In this document: one piece after another, positions 10,573 to 19,459 of the stretch
How positions within the stretch are numbered: position 1 is the first letter of the stretch
Layout: each line of letters opens with the position of its first letter
Assembly: GCA_902559345.1 (NCBI GenBank)
Contig: CACEHH010000011.1
Coordinates: 1-32,586, forward strand
Direction of reading: 5' to 3'
DNA from: an uncultured SAR86 cluster bacterium
GTDB lineage: Bacteria; Pseudomonadota; Gammaproteobacteria; Magnimaribacterales; D2472
Length of the DNA stretch: 32,586 bases
Notes under the pieces: model-generated
The model's input: only the letters and a program-made list of their open reading frames with translations
Told to the model about the DNA's origin: nothing
The model's database searches: none
Made by a program: the position numbers and the translations under genes

Positions 10573-11016
10573 TTAAAAATAATTTATTTCATTTAGTTTC
10601 TTTAATATTATTTTTAAATCCTCAATGCCTTTTTTTTCATCCCATAAAAATGATATTGAGGAGTTTGTAAAAATAACTTCAAATAAACTATCAGAGGTAT
10701 CTTGTATGTGCTTATTTAAACCTTCGAAACTATCTGAATATTTTAATTTCACGGGAGAATACAAGATTAATTCTTCTTTGTCTCTAACAAAATGGGCATC
10801 TCGTAGATTAGTTTTATTTTTAATTTGGTAGCTGGTATCAGAAGAATGTTGATTTTTAAATTTATTCTCGCCATACAAAGTTGATGAAATTTTACATCCC
10901 AGCAATTTAGCATCCATTCTAACCTTAGATATTTTTTTGGAGGCTTTTGATGGAAGCGCTATTGAAATAGATCCAATTAAAAGCAAAAAAGCAGCAAAAA
11001 TAAATATGTACTCCAT
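10573..11016 (-). CDS. Hypothetical protein with N-terminal membrane anchor
   Basis: 147 aa; N-terminal hydrophobic segment MEYIFIFAAFLLLIGSISIALPS; stop/start nearly adjacent to pyrD. Confidence 0.65.
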   Translation of the reverse strand: MEYIFIFAAFLLLIGSISIALPSKASKKISKVRMDAKLLGCKISSTLYGENKFKNQHSSDTSYQIKNKTNLRDAHFVRDKEELILYSPVKLKYSDSFEGLNKHIQDTSDSLFEVIFTNSSISFLWDEKKGIEDLKIILKKLNEINYF

Positions 11017-11017
11017 C

Positions 11018-12010
11018 TTAATTGCCTAGAATATCTTTTATTAAATCAGGTCCTTTAATAATAAAACCAGTATATATTTGTATTAGATCAGCGCCTGAAT
11101 CAATCTTTTTTTTGAAATCTTCTCTTGATAAAACCCCTCCAACTCCTATCAATGGCATATTCTGTGATTTAGATTTTATATAAGATAGCTTTTTAGTGGA
11201 TTCATCCATTAATTTTTCTCCAGATAGCCCTCCATCGATCACCTTAAACTCTTTACTTAATATATTTGATTTATCAATAGTGGTATTTGTTGCTATTATC
11301 CCTATGATTGAAGATGATTCTACTAGTTTTATTATTAAATCAATCGATTCATTTTTTTCATCAGGAGAAATTTTAAGAAAAATAGGTATATTAATTTTGA
11401 AATCTTCAACTGCTCTATCTACTTCATTAATTAGTTTAGCTAAATTAGCTTCGCTATGTAGATCTCTTAAATTTGGAGTATTTGGTGAAGAAATGTTTAT
11501 AGTGATGTAATCTGCGTATTTATTAACTTTTTCAAGACAAATAAGGTAATCATTAATCCTTTGATTGCCAGATGAATCCTTATTAGCGCCAATATTAACT
11601 CCTAGTATGCCTTTATATTTTCTTTTCTTTAGATTTTTTAATAAATGATCAACGCCTTTATTATTAAACCCGAGGCGATTAATAATTGAGTTTTCTTTAT
11701 AATTTCTAAAAACTCTTGGTTTTGTATTTCCATCTTGTGGAACGGGAGTGACTGTTCCAACTTCTAAGAATCCAAAACCTAACTCACCCAAGGCATCAAT
11801 ATAATCACCATTTTTATCAAGTCCTGCAGCTGTACCAAGACGATTTTTAAAAATCATTCCTGCAAATTCAATTTCATCAATATGATTATCATCAAAAGTG
11901 ATAAAGTATTTTAATAATCTTAATTTATAGAGAATCTTAAGGGACTTTAATGAAAAAGAATGTGCTAATTCTGGTGGTAATAACTTAAAAAGCTGAAGAA
12001 AATAATTCAA
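11018..12010 (-). CDS. pyrD: Dihydroorotate dehydrogenase (quinone), class 2
   Basis: GMIFKNRLGTAAGLDKNGDYIDALGELGFGFLEVGTVTPVPQDGN, VNISSPNTPNLRDLH, GVGGVLSREDFKKKIDSGADLIQIYTGFI. Confidence 0.97.
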   Translation of the reverse strand: MNYFLQLFKLLPPELAHSFSLKSLKILYKLRLLKYFITFDDNHIDEIEFAGMIFKNRLGTAAGLDKNGDYIDALGELGFGFLEVGTVTPVPQDGNTKPRVFRNYKENSIINRLGFNNKGVDHLLKNLKKRKYKGILGVNIGANKDSSGNQRINDYLICLEKVNKYADYITINISSPNTPNLRDLHSEANLAKLINEVDRAVEDFKINIPIFLKISPDEKNESIDLIIKLVESSSIIGIIATNTTIDKSNILSKEFKVIDGGLSGEKLMDESTKKLSYIKSKSQNMPLIGVGGVLSREDFKKKIDSGADLIQIYTGFIIKGPDLIKDILGN

Positions 12011-12867
12011 ATAATTTCCTTTATAATTTTTTCGATATCGTTGCTAATCGATTTATCTCTCAAAGCGAGTGCAATAGTAGCATGAACAAATCCTTGTTTG
12101 CTACCGCAATCAAATTTTTCTCCTGTATATACTGCTGCATATACCTCTTCGTGTTTTAAAAGTATTTTAATTGCATCAGTTAACTGAATTTCTCCTGATT
12201 TATCAAAACCAGTTGATTTTAAAAAATTAAATATTGAAGATTTAAAAATATATCTTCCACAGACTGCTATATCTGATGGAGCATCAACCTTATTGGGTTT
12301 CTCTACAATGTCTTCAATATTGATCACATTATTGTCAATACTACCCGGTTTTATTACACCATATTTATGTATGTTATCTTTATCAATTTTATTAACTGCA
12401 ATAACAGATGCATCAACTCTCTTGTAGAGGTCTAGCAATTGACTTAAACATGATTTTTCTGAAAAAAATAAATCATCTGGAAGTAATACTGCAAATGAAT
12501 CTCCATCAACAATATCTTCAGCTTGGAGAATTGCATGTCCAAGGCCATTCTGATCATTTTGGTTTACATAATGAAATTTAACATCTGTAAAAATTCCTGG
12601 GTTCAATCTTTCGACCATCTCATCTTTACCAGATGATCTCAACCTATCTTCAAAATCTTGGTTTTTATCAAAATGTTTTTTTATTGAATATTTTTCTGGG
12701 CTTGTGATAAAAATAATTTCATTAATGCCAATATTTATAGCCTCTTCAACAGCATATTGAACAAGCGGTTTATCTATTATTGGAAGCATTTCTTTTGGAG
12801 TAGCCTTTGAAGCTGGCAAGAATCTTGTTCCAAATCCGGCTACTGGTAAAACTGCTTTTTTAATCAT
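12007..12867 (-). CDS. galU: UTP--glucose-1-phosphate uridylyltransferase
   Basis: MIKKAVLPVAGFGTRFLPASKATPKEMLPIIDKPLVQYAVEEA, GLGHAILQAEDIV, FDCGSKQGFV. Confidence 0.97.
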   Translation of the reverse strand: MIKKAVLPVAGFGTRFLPASKATPKEMLPIIDKPLVQYAVEEAINIGINEIIFITSPEKYSIKKHFDKNQDFEDRLRSSGKDEMVERLNPGIFTDVKFHYVNQNDQNGLGHAILQAEDIVDGDSFAVLLPDDLFFSEKSCLSQLLDLYKRVDASVIAVNKIDKDNIHKYGVIKPGSIDNNVINIEDIVEKPNKVDAPSDIAVCGRYIFKSSIFNFLKSTGFDKSGEIQLTDAIKILLKHEEVYAAVYTGEKFDCGSKQGFVHATIALALRDKSISNDIEKIIKEII

Positions 12868-12870
12868 GCT

Positions 12871-13497
12871 TTAAGATATTTTTTTATAATATTTATACAT
12901 CATACCAAACATCATTCCTGAGACTAAGCCACCTAAATGTGCAAAATTTGCAACTTTGCCAAAGCCAAACATATCTAACACTTCAAAAAAACCCAATAAT
13001 AGCCATACAATCATAAAAATATATAATGCGGGAGGAAGCCCATACCTATCATTTTCAGATTCCATTTCAAGAATCATACAATATCCTAATAACCCGTATA
13101 TAACTCCTGATAGTCCTCCAAAATAGCTTGAGTTTGTCCAATAATATTGTAAGAAATTGCTACAAATTGATGAAATTAATACAAGAAAGACAAAAGCAGA
13201 CTTACTATCTATTCTCTCAATCTTTTCACCAAGAACATATATCCAAAGACAGTTGAAGGCTAAGTGAGCAAAAGAAAAATGAATCAAAATAGGACTTATT
13301 AGCCTCCACCACTGATTATCTATAAAAAATGTTTGATTAAATGATGCCATCGAAATAATGTATCCACTATTAGAAACATTAATTTCTGTGAAGGTTAAAT
13401 GCTTAATAACATTAGAAATAGAGCCAAGATTAGAAATTACAGCTATGACAACTGCTAATAATATTAATGGTATGTATAAATTTTTGGTTAGTTTCAA
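12871..13497 (-). CDS. Rhomboid family intramembrane serine protease
   Basis: 208 aa multi-TM; Ser motif GGLSGVIYGLLGY and His motif ANFAHLGGLVSGMMFG; WWRLISPILIHFSFAHLAFNCLWIY. Confidence 0.93.
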   Translation of the reverse strand: MKLTKNLYIPLILLAVVIAVISNLGSISNVIKHLTFTEINVSNSGYIISMASFNQTFFIDNQWWRLISPILIHFSFAHLAFNCLWIYVLGEKIERIDSKSAFVFLVLISSICSNFLQYYWTNSSYFGGLSGVIYGLLGYCMILEMESENDRYGLPPALYIFMIVWLLLGFFEVLDMFGFGKVANFAHLGGLVSGMMFGMMYKYYKKIS

Positions 13498-13498
13498 C

Positions 13499-14359
13499 TT
13501 AATTCTTTGAAAGATTTAAACTCCATCCCAACTTCTCTCTACAAGCTTCAAAAAAGTCATTATCTTCAGGATGAACTAATTTAAGAGTTTTTTCCATTTT
13601 TAAGATAGATATCTTTACGCCATATGGAATATCTATATCATCTTGCCCATCAACACATATTTTTGCATGATCATTCGGACCATCAAATATCTCCATTTCA
13701 ATATCTGCATCTGATGAAATTATAAAAGGTCTTGAAGAGATGCTTTGGGGTAACATCGGCAGTATTGTCCATACATCAAGGCTGGGATGAATTATTGGTC
13801 CTCCAGCTGATAAAGCATAGGCTGTGGAGCCTGTTGGAGTTGCTATAATCAACCCATCTGATCTTTGTTCATAAACAACTTTATTATTTACATATAATCT
13901 ATATCGCATTAACTGCGCATATGCGCCAGAATGAATAACCACTTCGTTTAATCCATATAAGTGATTTTCATTAAATTTAGCTGAAACTAGGTTTCTCTCC
14001 TCAATCTTAAAATTTCCTTGTAGTATTTCAATTATAGTTTTGTCAAAATTATCTACTTTAATATCAGTCAAAAAACCAACATTTCCCATATTTACTCCTA
14101 AGATTGGAATTTCATATTCAAGGTATTGTCTTGCAGAGTTTAATAATGTCCCATCACCACCAAATACGATTATGATATCAACCTCTTTTACGAATTGTTC
14201 ATGTGTAACTACTGAAACTAATTTATGCTTATACGATGAGGACTCATCAATAAATATATTTACATCGCAGTTTGATAAGGAGATAACCATATTATTAAGA
14301 GCTTCATCTTGGAAGCCTTGGCTATTTTTTTTAACAAAAATTCCTATATTTTTAAACAT
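13499..14359 (-). CDS. nadK: NAD kinase
   Basis: VFGGDGTLLNSAR (GGDGT), GVNMGNVGFLTDI, RSDGLIIATPTGSTAYALSAGGPI. Confidence 0.97.
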   Translation of the reverse strand: MFKNIGIFVKKNSQGFQDEALNNMVISLSNCDVNIFIDESSSYKHKLVSVVTHEQFVKEVDIIIVFGGDGTLLNSARQYLEYEIPILGVNMGNVGFLTDIKVDNFDKTIIEILQGNFKIEERNLVSAKFNENHLYGLNEVVIHSGAYAQLMRYRLYVNNKVVYEQRSDGLIIATPTGSTAYALSAGGPIIHPSLDVWTILPMLPQSISSRPFIISSDADIEMEIFDGPNDHAKICVDGQDDIDIPYGVKISILKMEKTLKLVHPEDNDFFEACREKLGWSLNLSKN

Positions 14360-14486
14360 GATACAAATTATACTCTTATTAAAAATTTAGTATTAACAAG
14401 CTTTTTGATTTTTTTAAATTCACAATGCTCGAAAAAAATTAATAAGTGCATATAATATTCGAGAAATATAATAAAACTAGTTAAAT

Positions 14487-15680
14487 ATGAGTAATTTAGA
14501 TACATTTAGAAAAGAAACAAAAAAATGGCTTGATGAGAACTGCCCTCCTTCTATGAGAAGCGGAGCTGATCCAGATATACCAATTGATGAGGTCTGGGGC
14601 GGTAGAAATGCAGAATATAAAAACCCTGAATCAAAGCTATGGTTAGATAGGATGGGTGAAAAAGGATGGACTATGCCGACGGTTCCTGTTGAATATGGCG
14701 GGGGTGGGCTAACGAAAGATGAAGTAAAAATTCTAAATGAAGAAATGTTTTTCATCGGAGCAAAAGCTCCTCTATTAAGTTTTGGTATATGGATGCTTGC
14801 TCCAGTTCTATTAGAGTATGGAACTGAAGAACAAAAAAAAGAACATCTACCAAAAATAATAAAAGGTGAGATTAGATGGTGTCAGGGTTATTCTGAACCC
14901 GGCTCTGGTTCAGATCTTGCCAGTTTGGCTACAAAAGCAGAAGATACTGGTGAAACATTTCTTGTAAATGGTCAAAAAGTTTGGACATCCTATGCAGATA
15001 AGGCTGATTGGATTTTTGCTCTTGTTAGAACTGGTGCTAAAGAGCCAAAACATAATGGAATAAGTTTCTTATTAATTGATATGGAAACTAAAGGTGTGAG
15101 CACTAAACCTATAACTCTAATTTCTGGTAAATCGCCTTTTTGTGAAACTTTCTTTGATGATGTTAAAGTTCCTAAAGAAAATTTAATTGGTGACTTAAAT
15201 GCGGGTTGGACTATTGCAAAAAAACTACTTCAACATGAAAGAGCATTTATATCTAATTTCGGTCTTGCAGCTGGCATGGGAAGTAGCAGAGATATAGTCA
15301 CTATTGCAAAAAAACATCTAGGAGAGGAAAACGGTAAAATTAAAAATAGTTTTTATAGATCAGAAATTTCTTCTCATAAAATTAAAGAACATGCCTTTGG
15401 ATTAACTTTAAAAAGAGCTGGAGATGAAGGCGGTAAAGCAAGTGCTACTGCATCTATGTTTAAGCTTTATGGAACCGAACACAATAAGAAAAGGCATGAA
15501 TTAATGGTAGCAGCTTCTGGTGTAAATGGAGTTGCTTGGGATGGTGATGAATTTGATGATGGTGATAAAAATTTAACTAGAGCTTGGTTGAGAACAAAAG
15601 GAAATTCGATAGAAGGAGGAACTTCAGAAGTTCAGTTAAACGTAATATCAAAAAGAGTTCTTGGTCTTCCAACACAATAA
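14487..15680 (+). CDS. Acyl-CoA dehydrogenase (FadE-like)
   Basis: 397 aa; WCQGYSEPGSGSDLASLATKA, NGQKVWTSYADKADW, C-terminal IEGGTSEVQLNVISKRVLGLP. Confidence 0.95.
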   Translation: MSNLDTFRKETKKWLDENCPPSMRSGADPDIPIDEVWGGRNAEYKNPESKLWLDRMGEKGWTMPTVPVEYGGGGLTKDEVKILNEEMFFIGAKAPLLSFGIWMLAPVLLEYGTEEQKKEHLPKIIKGEIRWCQGYSEPGSGSDLASLATKAEDTGETFLVNGQKVWTSYADKADWIFALVRTGAKEPKHNGISFLLIDMETKGVSTKPITLISGKSPFCETFFDDVKVPKENLIGDLNAGWTIAKKLLQHERAFISNFGLAAGMGSSRDIVTIAKKHLGEENGKIKNSFYRSEISSHKIKEHAFGLTLKRAGDEGGKASATASMFKLYGTEHNKKRHELMVAASGVNGVAWDGDEFDDGDKNLTRAWLRTKGNSIEGGTSEVQLNVISKRVLGLPTQ

Positions 15681-15686
15681 AAGATT

Positions 15687-16826
15687 ATGAAACTAGTATT
15701 AACTGAAGAAGAACAATTTTTAAAAGATACTGCAAAAAGCTTTGCAGATGAAAGATCTCCAATAACACACTTTAGATCTCTAAGAGATAAGAATGATCCT
15801 GTTTTATGGGATGAAGAAGTTTGGAATGAAATGGTGAAGTTAGGGTGGCCAGGCATTCTTATTCCAGAGGAATATGGAGGTTCAAATTTCGGCATAACAG
15901 GAATTGGGGTTGTTCTTAATGAATGTGCAAAAACACTAACCCCCTCTCCTTTGTTTGCAACTGGAGTTTTGGGTGCATATGCCATCACAAATTTTGGAAC
16001 TGATGAACAAAAACAAAATTATCTTCCTAAAATTGTAAGTGGTGACTTAACTACTGCATTGGCAATAGACGAATCTAGTCATCATGATCCAAAGGAAACA
16101 GACGTGACAGCAAAAAAAGAAGGTTCAAATTTTGTTATAGACGGTAAAAAAACCTTTGTTATTGATGGTTCTAGTGCTGATTTATTGATTGTATTAGCGC
16201 GAACATCTGGCAATAAAGGAGATTTTGCTGGATTAACCTTATTTTTAGTTGATAGCAATTCAGCGGGAATTAAAAAAATAAAACTTGATATGGCGGATTC
16301 TAGAAATTATGCAAATATAGTTTTTGATAATGTTGAGATAAGTAATTCTAATGTTTTGGGAGATATAGAAACTGGCGGTGAAACTGTTGAAGATATTCTT
16401 GATATAGGGAGAATTGCCATAGCTTCAGAAATGCTTGGAAATGCTGAAGCAGCTTTTGATACAACCTTAGACTATCTTAAACAAAGAAAACAATTTGGTG
16501 TACTTATTGGTTCATTTCAAGCTCTTCAGCATAGAGCTGCAGAAATGTTTTGTGAGCTTGAACTCACAAAATCTTCAGTCATGGCTGCAATGAAAGCTGC
16601 AGAGGAAGGATCTAATGAATTACAAAGACTTTCTAGTTTAGCAAAAACAATGGCTGGTGAAACTCTTCATTTAGTTTCAAACGAGGCTATTCAAATGCAT
16701 GGTGGAATTGGTGTCACAGATGAATATGATATTGGTTTTTTTCTTAAAAGAGCTAGGGTTGCTGAACAAATTTTTGGAAGTTCAAAATTCCATACAGAGA
16801 GATATGCAAATCTCAGTGGATTTTAG
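15687..16826 (+). CDS. Acyl-CoA dehydrogenase family protein, partner subunit
   Basis: 379 aa; RKQFGVLIGSFQALQHRAAEMF, AIQMHGGIGVTDEYDIGFFLKRA; lacks the GGTSE-type C-terminal motif of the upstream neighbour. Confidence 0.93.
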   Translation: MKLVLTEEEQFLKDTAKSFADERSPITHFRSLRDKNDPVLWDEEVWNEMVKLGWPGILIPEEYGGSNFGITGIGVVLNECAKTLTPSPLFATGVLGAYAITNFGTDEQKQNYLPKIVSGDLTTALAIDESSHHDPKETDVTAKKEGSNFVIDGKKTFVIDGSSADLLIVLARTSGNKGDFAGLTLFLVDSNSAGIKKIKLDMADSRNYANIVFDNVEISNSNVLGDIETGGETVEDILDIGRIAIASEMLGNAEAAFDTTLDYLKQRKQFGVLIGSFQALQHRAAEMFCELELTKSSVMAAMKAAEEGSNELQRLSSLAKTMAGETLHLVSNEAIQMHGGIGVTDEYDIGFFLKRARVAEQIFGSSKFHTERYANLSGF

Positions 16827-16844
16827 GAGATTATTTGCAATAAA

Positions 16845-17732
16845 ATGAAGAAGATTAAATCAAGTTTTGTAGGCTTGATAACTTTTATTCTTATAGTTGT
16901 AGAATTGATTATTGGGTTCGGCATTTTAACAATAATTAATATTCCTAGAATTATTTTCCCATTTAAATTTTTTAAAGTTTTACTTAGTAAAGTTTCAAAC
17001 TATATTGGAGACATAACAGTTTATGGTCTTAAATTAATTATGTTAATCATGCATGGTAATAACATTAATGTAATTGATGATACTGATGAATATGCTCGAG
17101 ATAAATGGTATATGGCAATGTCTAATCATCAATCTTGGGCAGATATCTTTATCCTTTTGGTTGTGGCGAATTACAAAATTCCTTTACTAAAGTTTTTTAT
17201 GAAAAAAGAGCTTTGGTGGATTCCTTTTATCTTCTTGGCTAACAAAACTCTTAATATGCCATTTGTAAATAGACATTCTAAAGATGCGATTGAAAAGGAT
17301 CCATCTCTTAGAATGAAGGACTATAAAAATACTATAAAGTCTTGCAAGAGATTTTTAAGAAGTCCTTCAACTATTTTTAGTTATGCTGAAGGAACAAGAT
17401 TTACAAAAGAAAAACATGTCAACCAAAGCTCTCCATATAAAAATTTATTGACTCCTAAAACTGGTGGATTGGCAACATCTTTATCAGCAATACCAAACAT
17501 AGATACTTTAGTAGATTATTCTATAGTTTATAAGAGCAATAAAAGAGATGCATGGTCTTTTTTAAGTGGCGAAATGAAAAATGTGACAGTTTTAGTAAAA
17601 AAATATGAAATTCCAAATAGTCTTAAAAATAAAAATTACTCAGAAGATAGCGGATATAGAGAAGATTTTAAGACTTGGATTGAAAAAATATGGCAATCAA
17701 AAGACAACGATATTGAAAAACTAAAGATTTAA
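16845..17732 (+). CDS. Lysophospholipid acyltransferase family protein (PlsC/YihG-like)
   Basis: HX4D motif in MAMSNHQSWADIFIL; FVNRHSKD; FSYAEGTRF; N-terminal TM segment. Confidence 0.88.
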   Translation: MKKIKSSFVGLITFILIVVELIIGFGILTIINIPRIIFPFKFFKVLLSKVSNYIGDITVYGLKLIMLIMHGNNINVIDDTDEYARDKWYMAMSNHQSWADIFILLVVANYKIPLLKFFMKKELWWIPFIFLANKTLNMPFVNRHSKDAIEKDPSLRMKDYKNTIKSCKRFLRSPSTIFSYAEGTRFTKEKHVNQSSPYKNLLTPKTGGLATSLSAIPNIDTLVDYSIVYKSNKRDAWSFLSGEMKNVTVLVKKYEIPNSLKNKNYSEDSGYREDFKTWIEKIWQSKDNDIEKLKI

Positions 17733-18206
17733 TTCTTTTCTACTAACAACCCATCCGTTTGTATCAACATAAATCCAATCGCCTGGATTAATTTGAACGT
17801 TGCCAATTTCAATTTGAACATCTTTTTCTCCGACACCAATAGATTTATCAGTTTTTTTTGGGTATGGATTCAAGGCATATACTCCAATTTTAATATTCTT
17901 TATTACTTCTATATCTCTAATACATCCATTTGTAATTATGCCATTCCAGTTATTATCAAAAGCTTTCTTAGCTATTTGATCTCCAACCATTGAACATAAT
18001 TCAATGCCTGTATGATTTATAAATAGAACCTTGCCGTCTCCATCTTGATTAATTAGTTCTTTAACAATGCTGTTTGAATGTTCACATTTCGCAGTATGAA
18101 GCTGGCCATAGAATTTGCTTATGCCTCCATAGGAAGTTAAAAATAAATTCCCTATCTGAATATCTTCATTTCCATCACATATATCAGGCACTGTAAAATT
18201 TTTCAT
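17721..18206 (-). CDS. rraA: RraA family protein (RNase E regulator / HMG aldolase-like fold)
   Basis: 161 aa; FYGQLHTAKCEHSNSIVKELINQDGDGKVLFINHTG, WNGIITNGCIRDIEVIKNIKIGVYAL. Confidence 0.85.
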   Translation of the reverse strand: MKNFTVPDICDGNEDIQIGNLFLTSYGGISKFYGQLHTAKCEHSNSIVKELINQDGDGKVLFINHTGIELCSMVGDQIAKKAFDNNWNGIITNGCIRDIEVIKNIKIGVYALNPYPKKTDKSIGVGEKDVQIEIGNVQINPGDWIYVDTNGWVVSRKELNL

Positions 18207-18281
18207 AATGACCTATTTTAATTCATTCTAAATTTAAAGTAAGTAATATAAACTATGATTAGATATTTTTAAGGAGAGATT

Positions 18282-19436
18282 ATGAAATCACAAATTTGCG
18301 ATATTCTAAATATTGAATTTCCATTAGTTGCATTCAGTCATTGTAGAGATGTGGTAGCTGCAGTATCAAAAGCTGGAGGAATGGGTGTCCTAGGAGCTGT
18401 TGGCCTTACTCCTGAAAAATTAGAGATAGAGTTAAATTGGATAGATGAGCATGTGGGTGGGAAGCCGTATGGAGTAGATGTATTAGTTCCAAACTCTTAT
18501 GTTGGCAAAGGAGAAAATTTAACAACTGAAGATCTCAGAGCTATGATTCCTCAAGAACATAGAGAGTTTAGAGCAGATATACTTGATCAACATGATATTG
18601 ATTCATCAGATCTGAGGGGTGATTCAGAATCACATAAAGCAGAACAAAGCTCAAATCAAGTTTTGGGTGCAGGTCTAGATGGAGCTAAAGAAGTTCTAGA
18701 AGTTGCATTCTCTCACCCTATTGGACTTGTAGCTAATGCTCTAGGAGTTCCGCCTAAATGGATGTTGGATATGGGCAAACAAAATAATGTTCCGGTAGCG
18801 GCACTTGTTGGTGCTAAACAACATGCTGTAAAACAAGCAGAGGCTGGTGTAGATATTATTGTTGTATCAGGAACTGAAGGTGGTGGTCATTGTGGAAGTG
18901 TATCAACTATGGTTCTAGTTCCTGAGGTTAGAAGAGCACTTAAACCTTATGGGGATGTTCCTATTCTTGCTGCAGGCGGTATTTGTACTGGAGAGCAAAT
19001 GGCTGGTGTTATGGCTATGGGAGCTGATGGTGTTTGGTGTGCATCAGTATTCTTACCAACAACTGAAGCTGAGACATCAGACAATATAAAAGAAAAACTA
19101 GTAGCAGCATCTTCAAGCCATACTGTTAGATCAAAGAGCAGAACTGGTAAACATTCAAGACAACTTACTTCTCCTTGGGTTGAAGCATGGGAAGATAAAG
19201 ATGCACCAGAACCACTTCCAATGCCACTTCAAACAATGGTAAGTGAGCCAGCTCTTAGAAAAGTAGCTGATCAAGCTGCCATTGGTCATGAAGGCGCAAA
19301 ACAACTCGAAACATACTGGGTTGGCCAAGGTATTGGGCTAGTAAATGAAAGCATAGGCGCGGGACAAACAGTTCAAAAATTTAAAGAAGAATTCATTGAA
19401 TCCTATGAGCGAATTAATGGTTTTTTTGACAACTAA
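18282..19436 (+). CDS. Nitronate monooxygenase-like FMN oxidoreductase
   Basis: 384 aa; N-terminal ICDILNIEFPLVAFSHCRDVVAAVSKAGGMGVLGA; VVSGTEGGGHCGSVSTMVLVPEV; ILAAGGICTGEQMAGVMAMGADGVW. Good RBS (aaggag) upstream. Confidence 0.85.
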   Translation: MKSQICDILNIEFPLVAFSHCRDVVAAVSKAGGMGVLGAVGLTPEKLEIELNWIDEHVGGKPYGVDVLVPNSYVGKGENLTTEDLRAMIPQEHREFRADILDQHDIDSSDLRGDSESHKAEQSSNQVLGAGLDGAKEVLEVAFSHPIGLVANALGVPPKWMLDMGKQNNVPVAALVGAKQHAVKQAEAGVDIIVVSGTEGGGHCGSVSTMVLVPEVRRALKPYGDVPILAAGGICTGEQMAGVMAMGADGVWCASVFLPTTEAETSDNIKEKLVAASSSHTVRSKSRTGKHSRQLTSPWVEAWEDKDAPEPLPMPLQTMVSEPALRKVADQAAIGHEGAKQLETYWVGQGIGLVNESIGAGQTVQKFKEEFIESYERINGFFDN

Positions 19437-19459
19437 AAAACGTATTGGACTTTCTTTAA

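Noticed and set aside
14477-14755. 92 aa antisense ORF over the first ACAD
   Set aside because: Shadow of a well-supported coding region; same reasoning for the other small antisense ORFs (e.g. 20041-20232, 24627-24839, 26000-26197, 28409-28618, 30715-30966).
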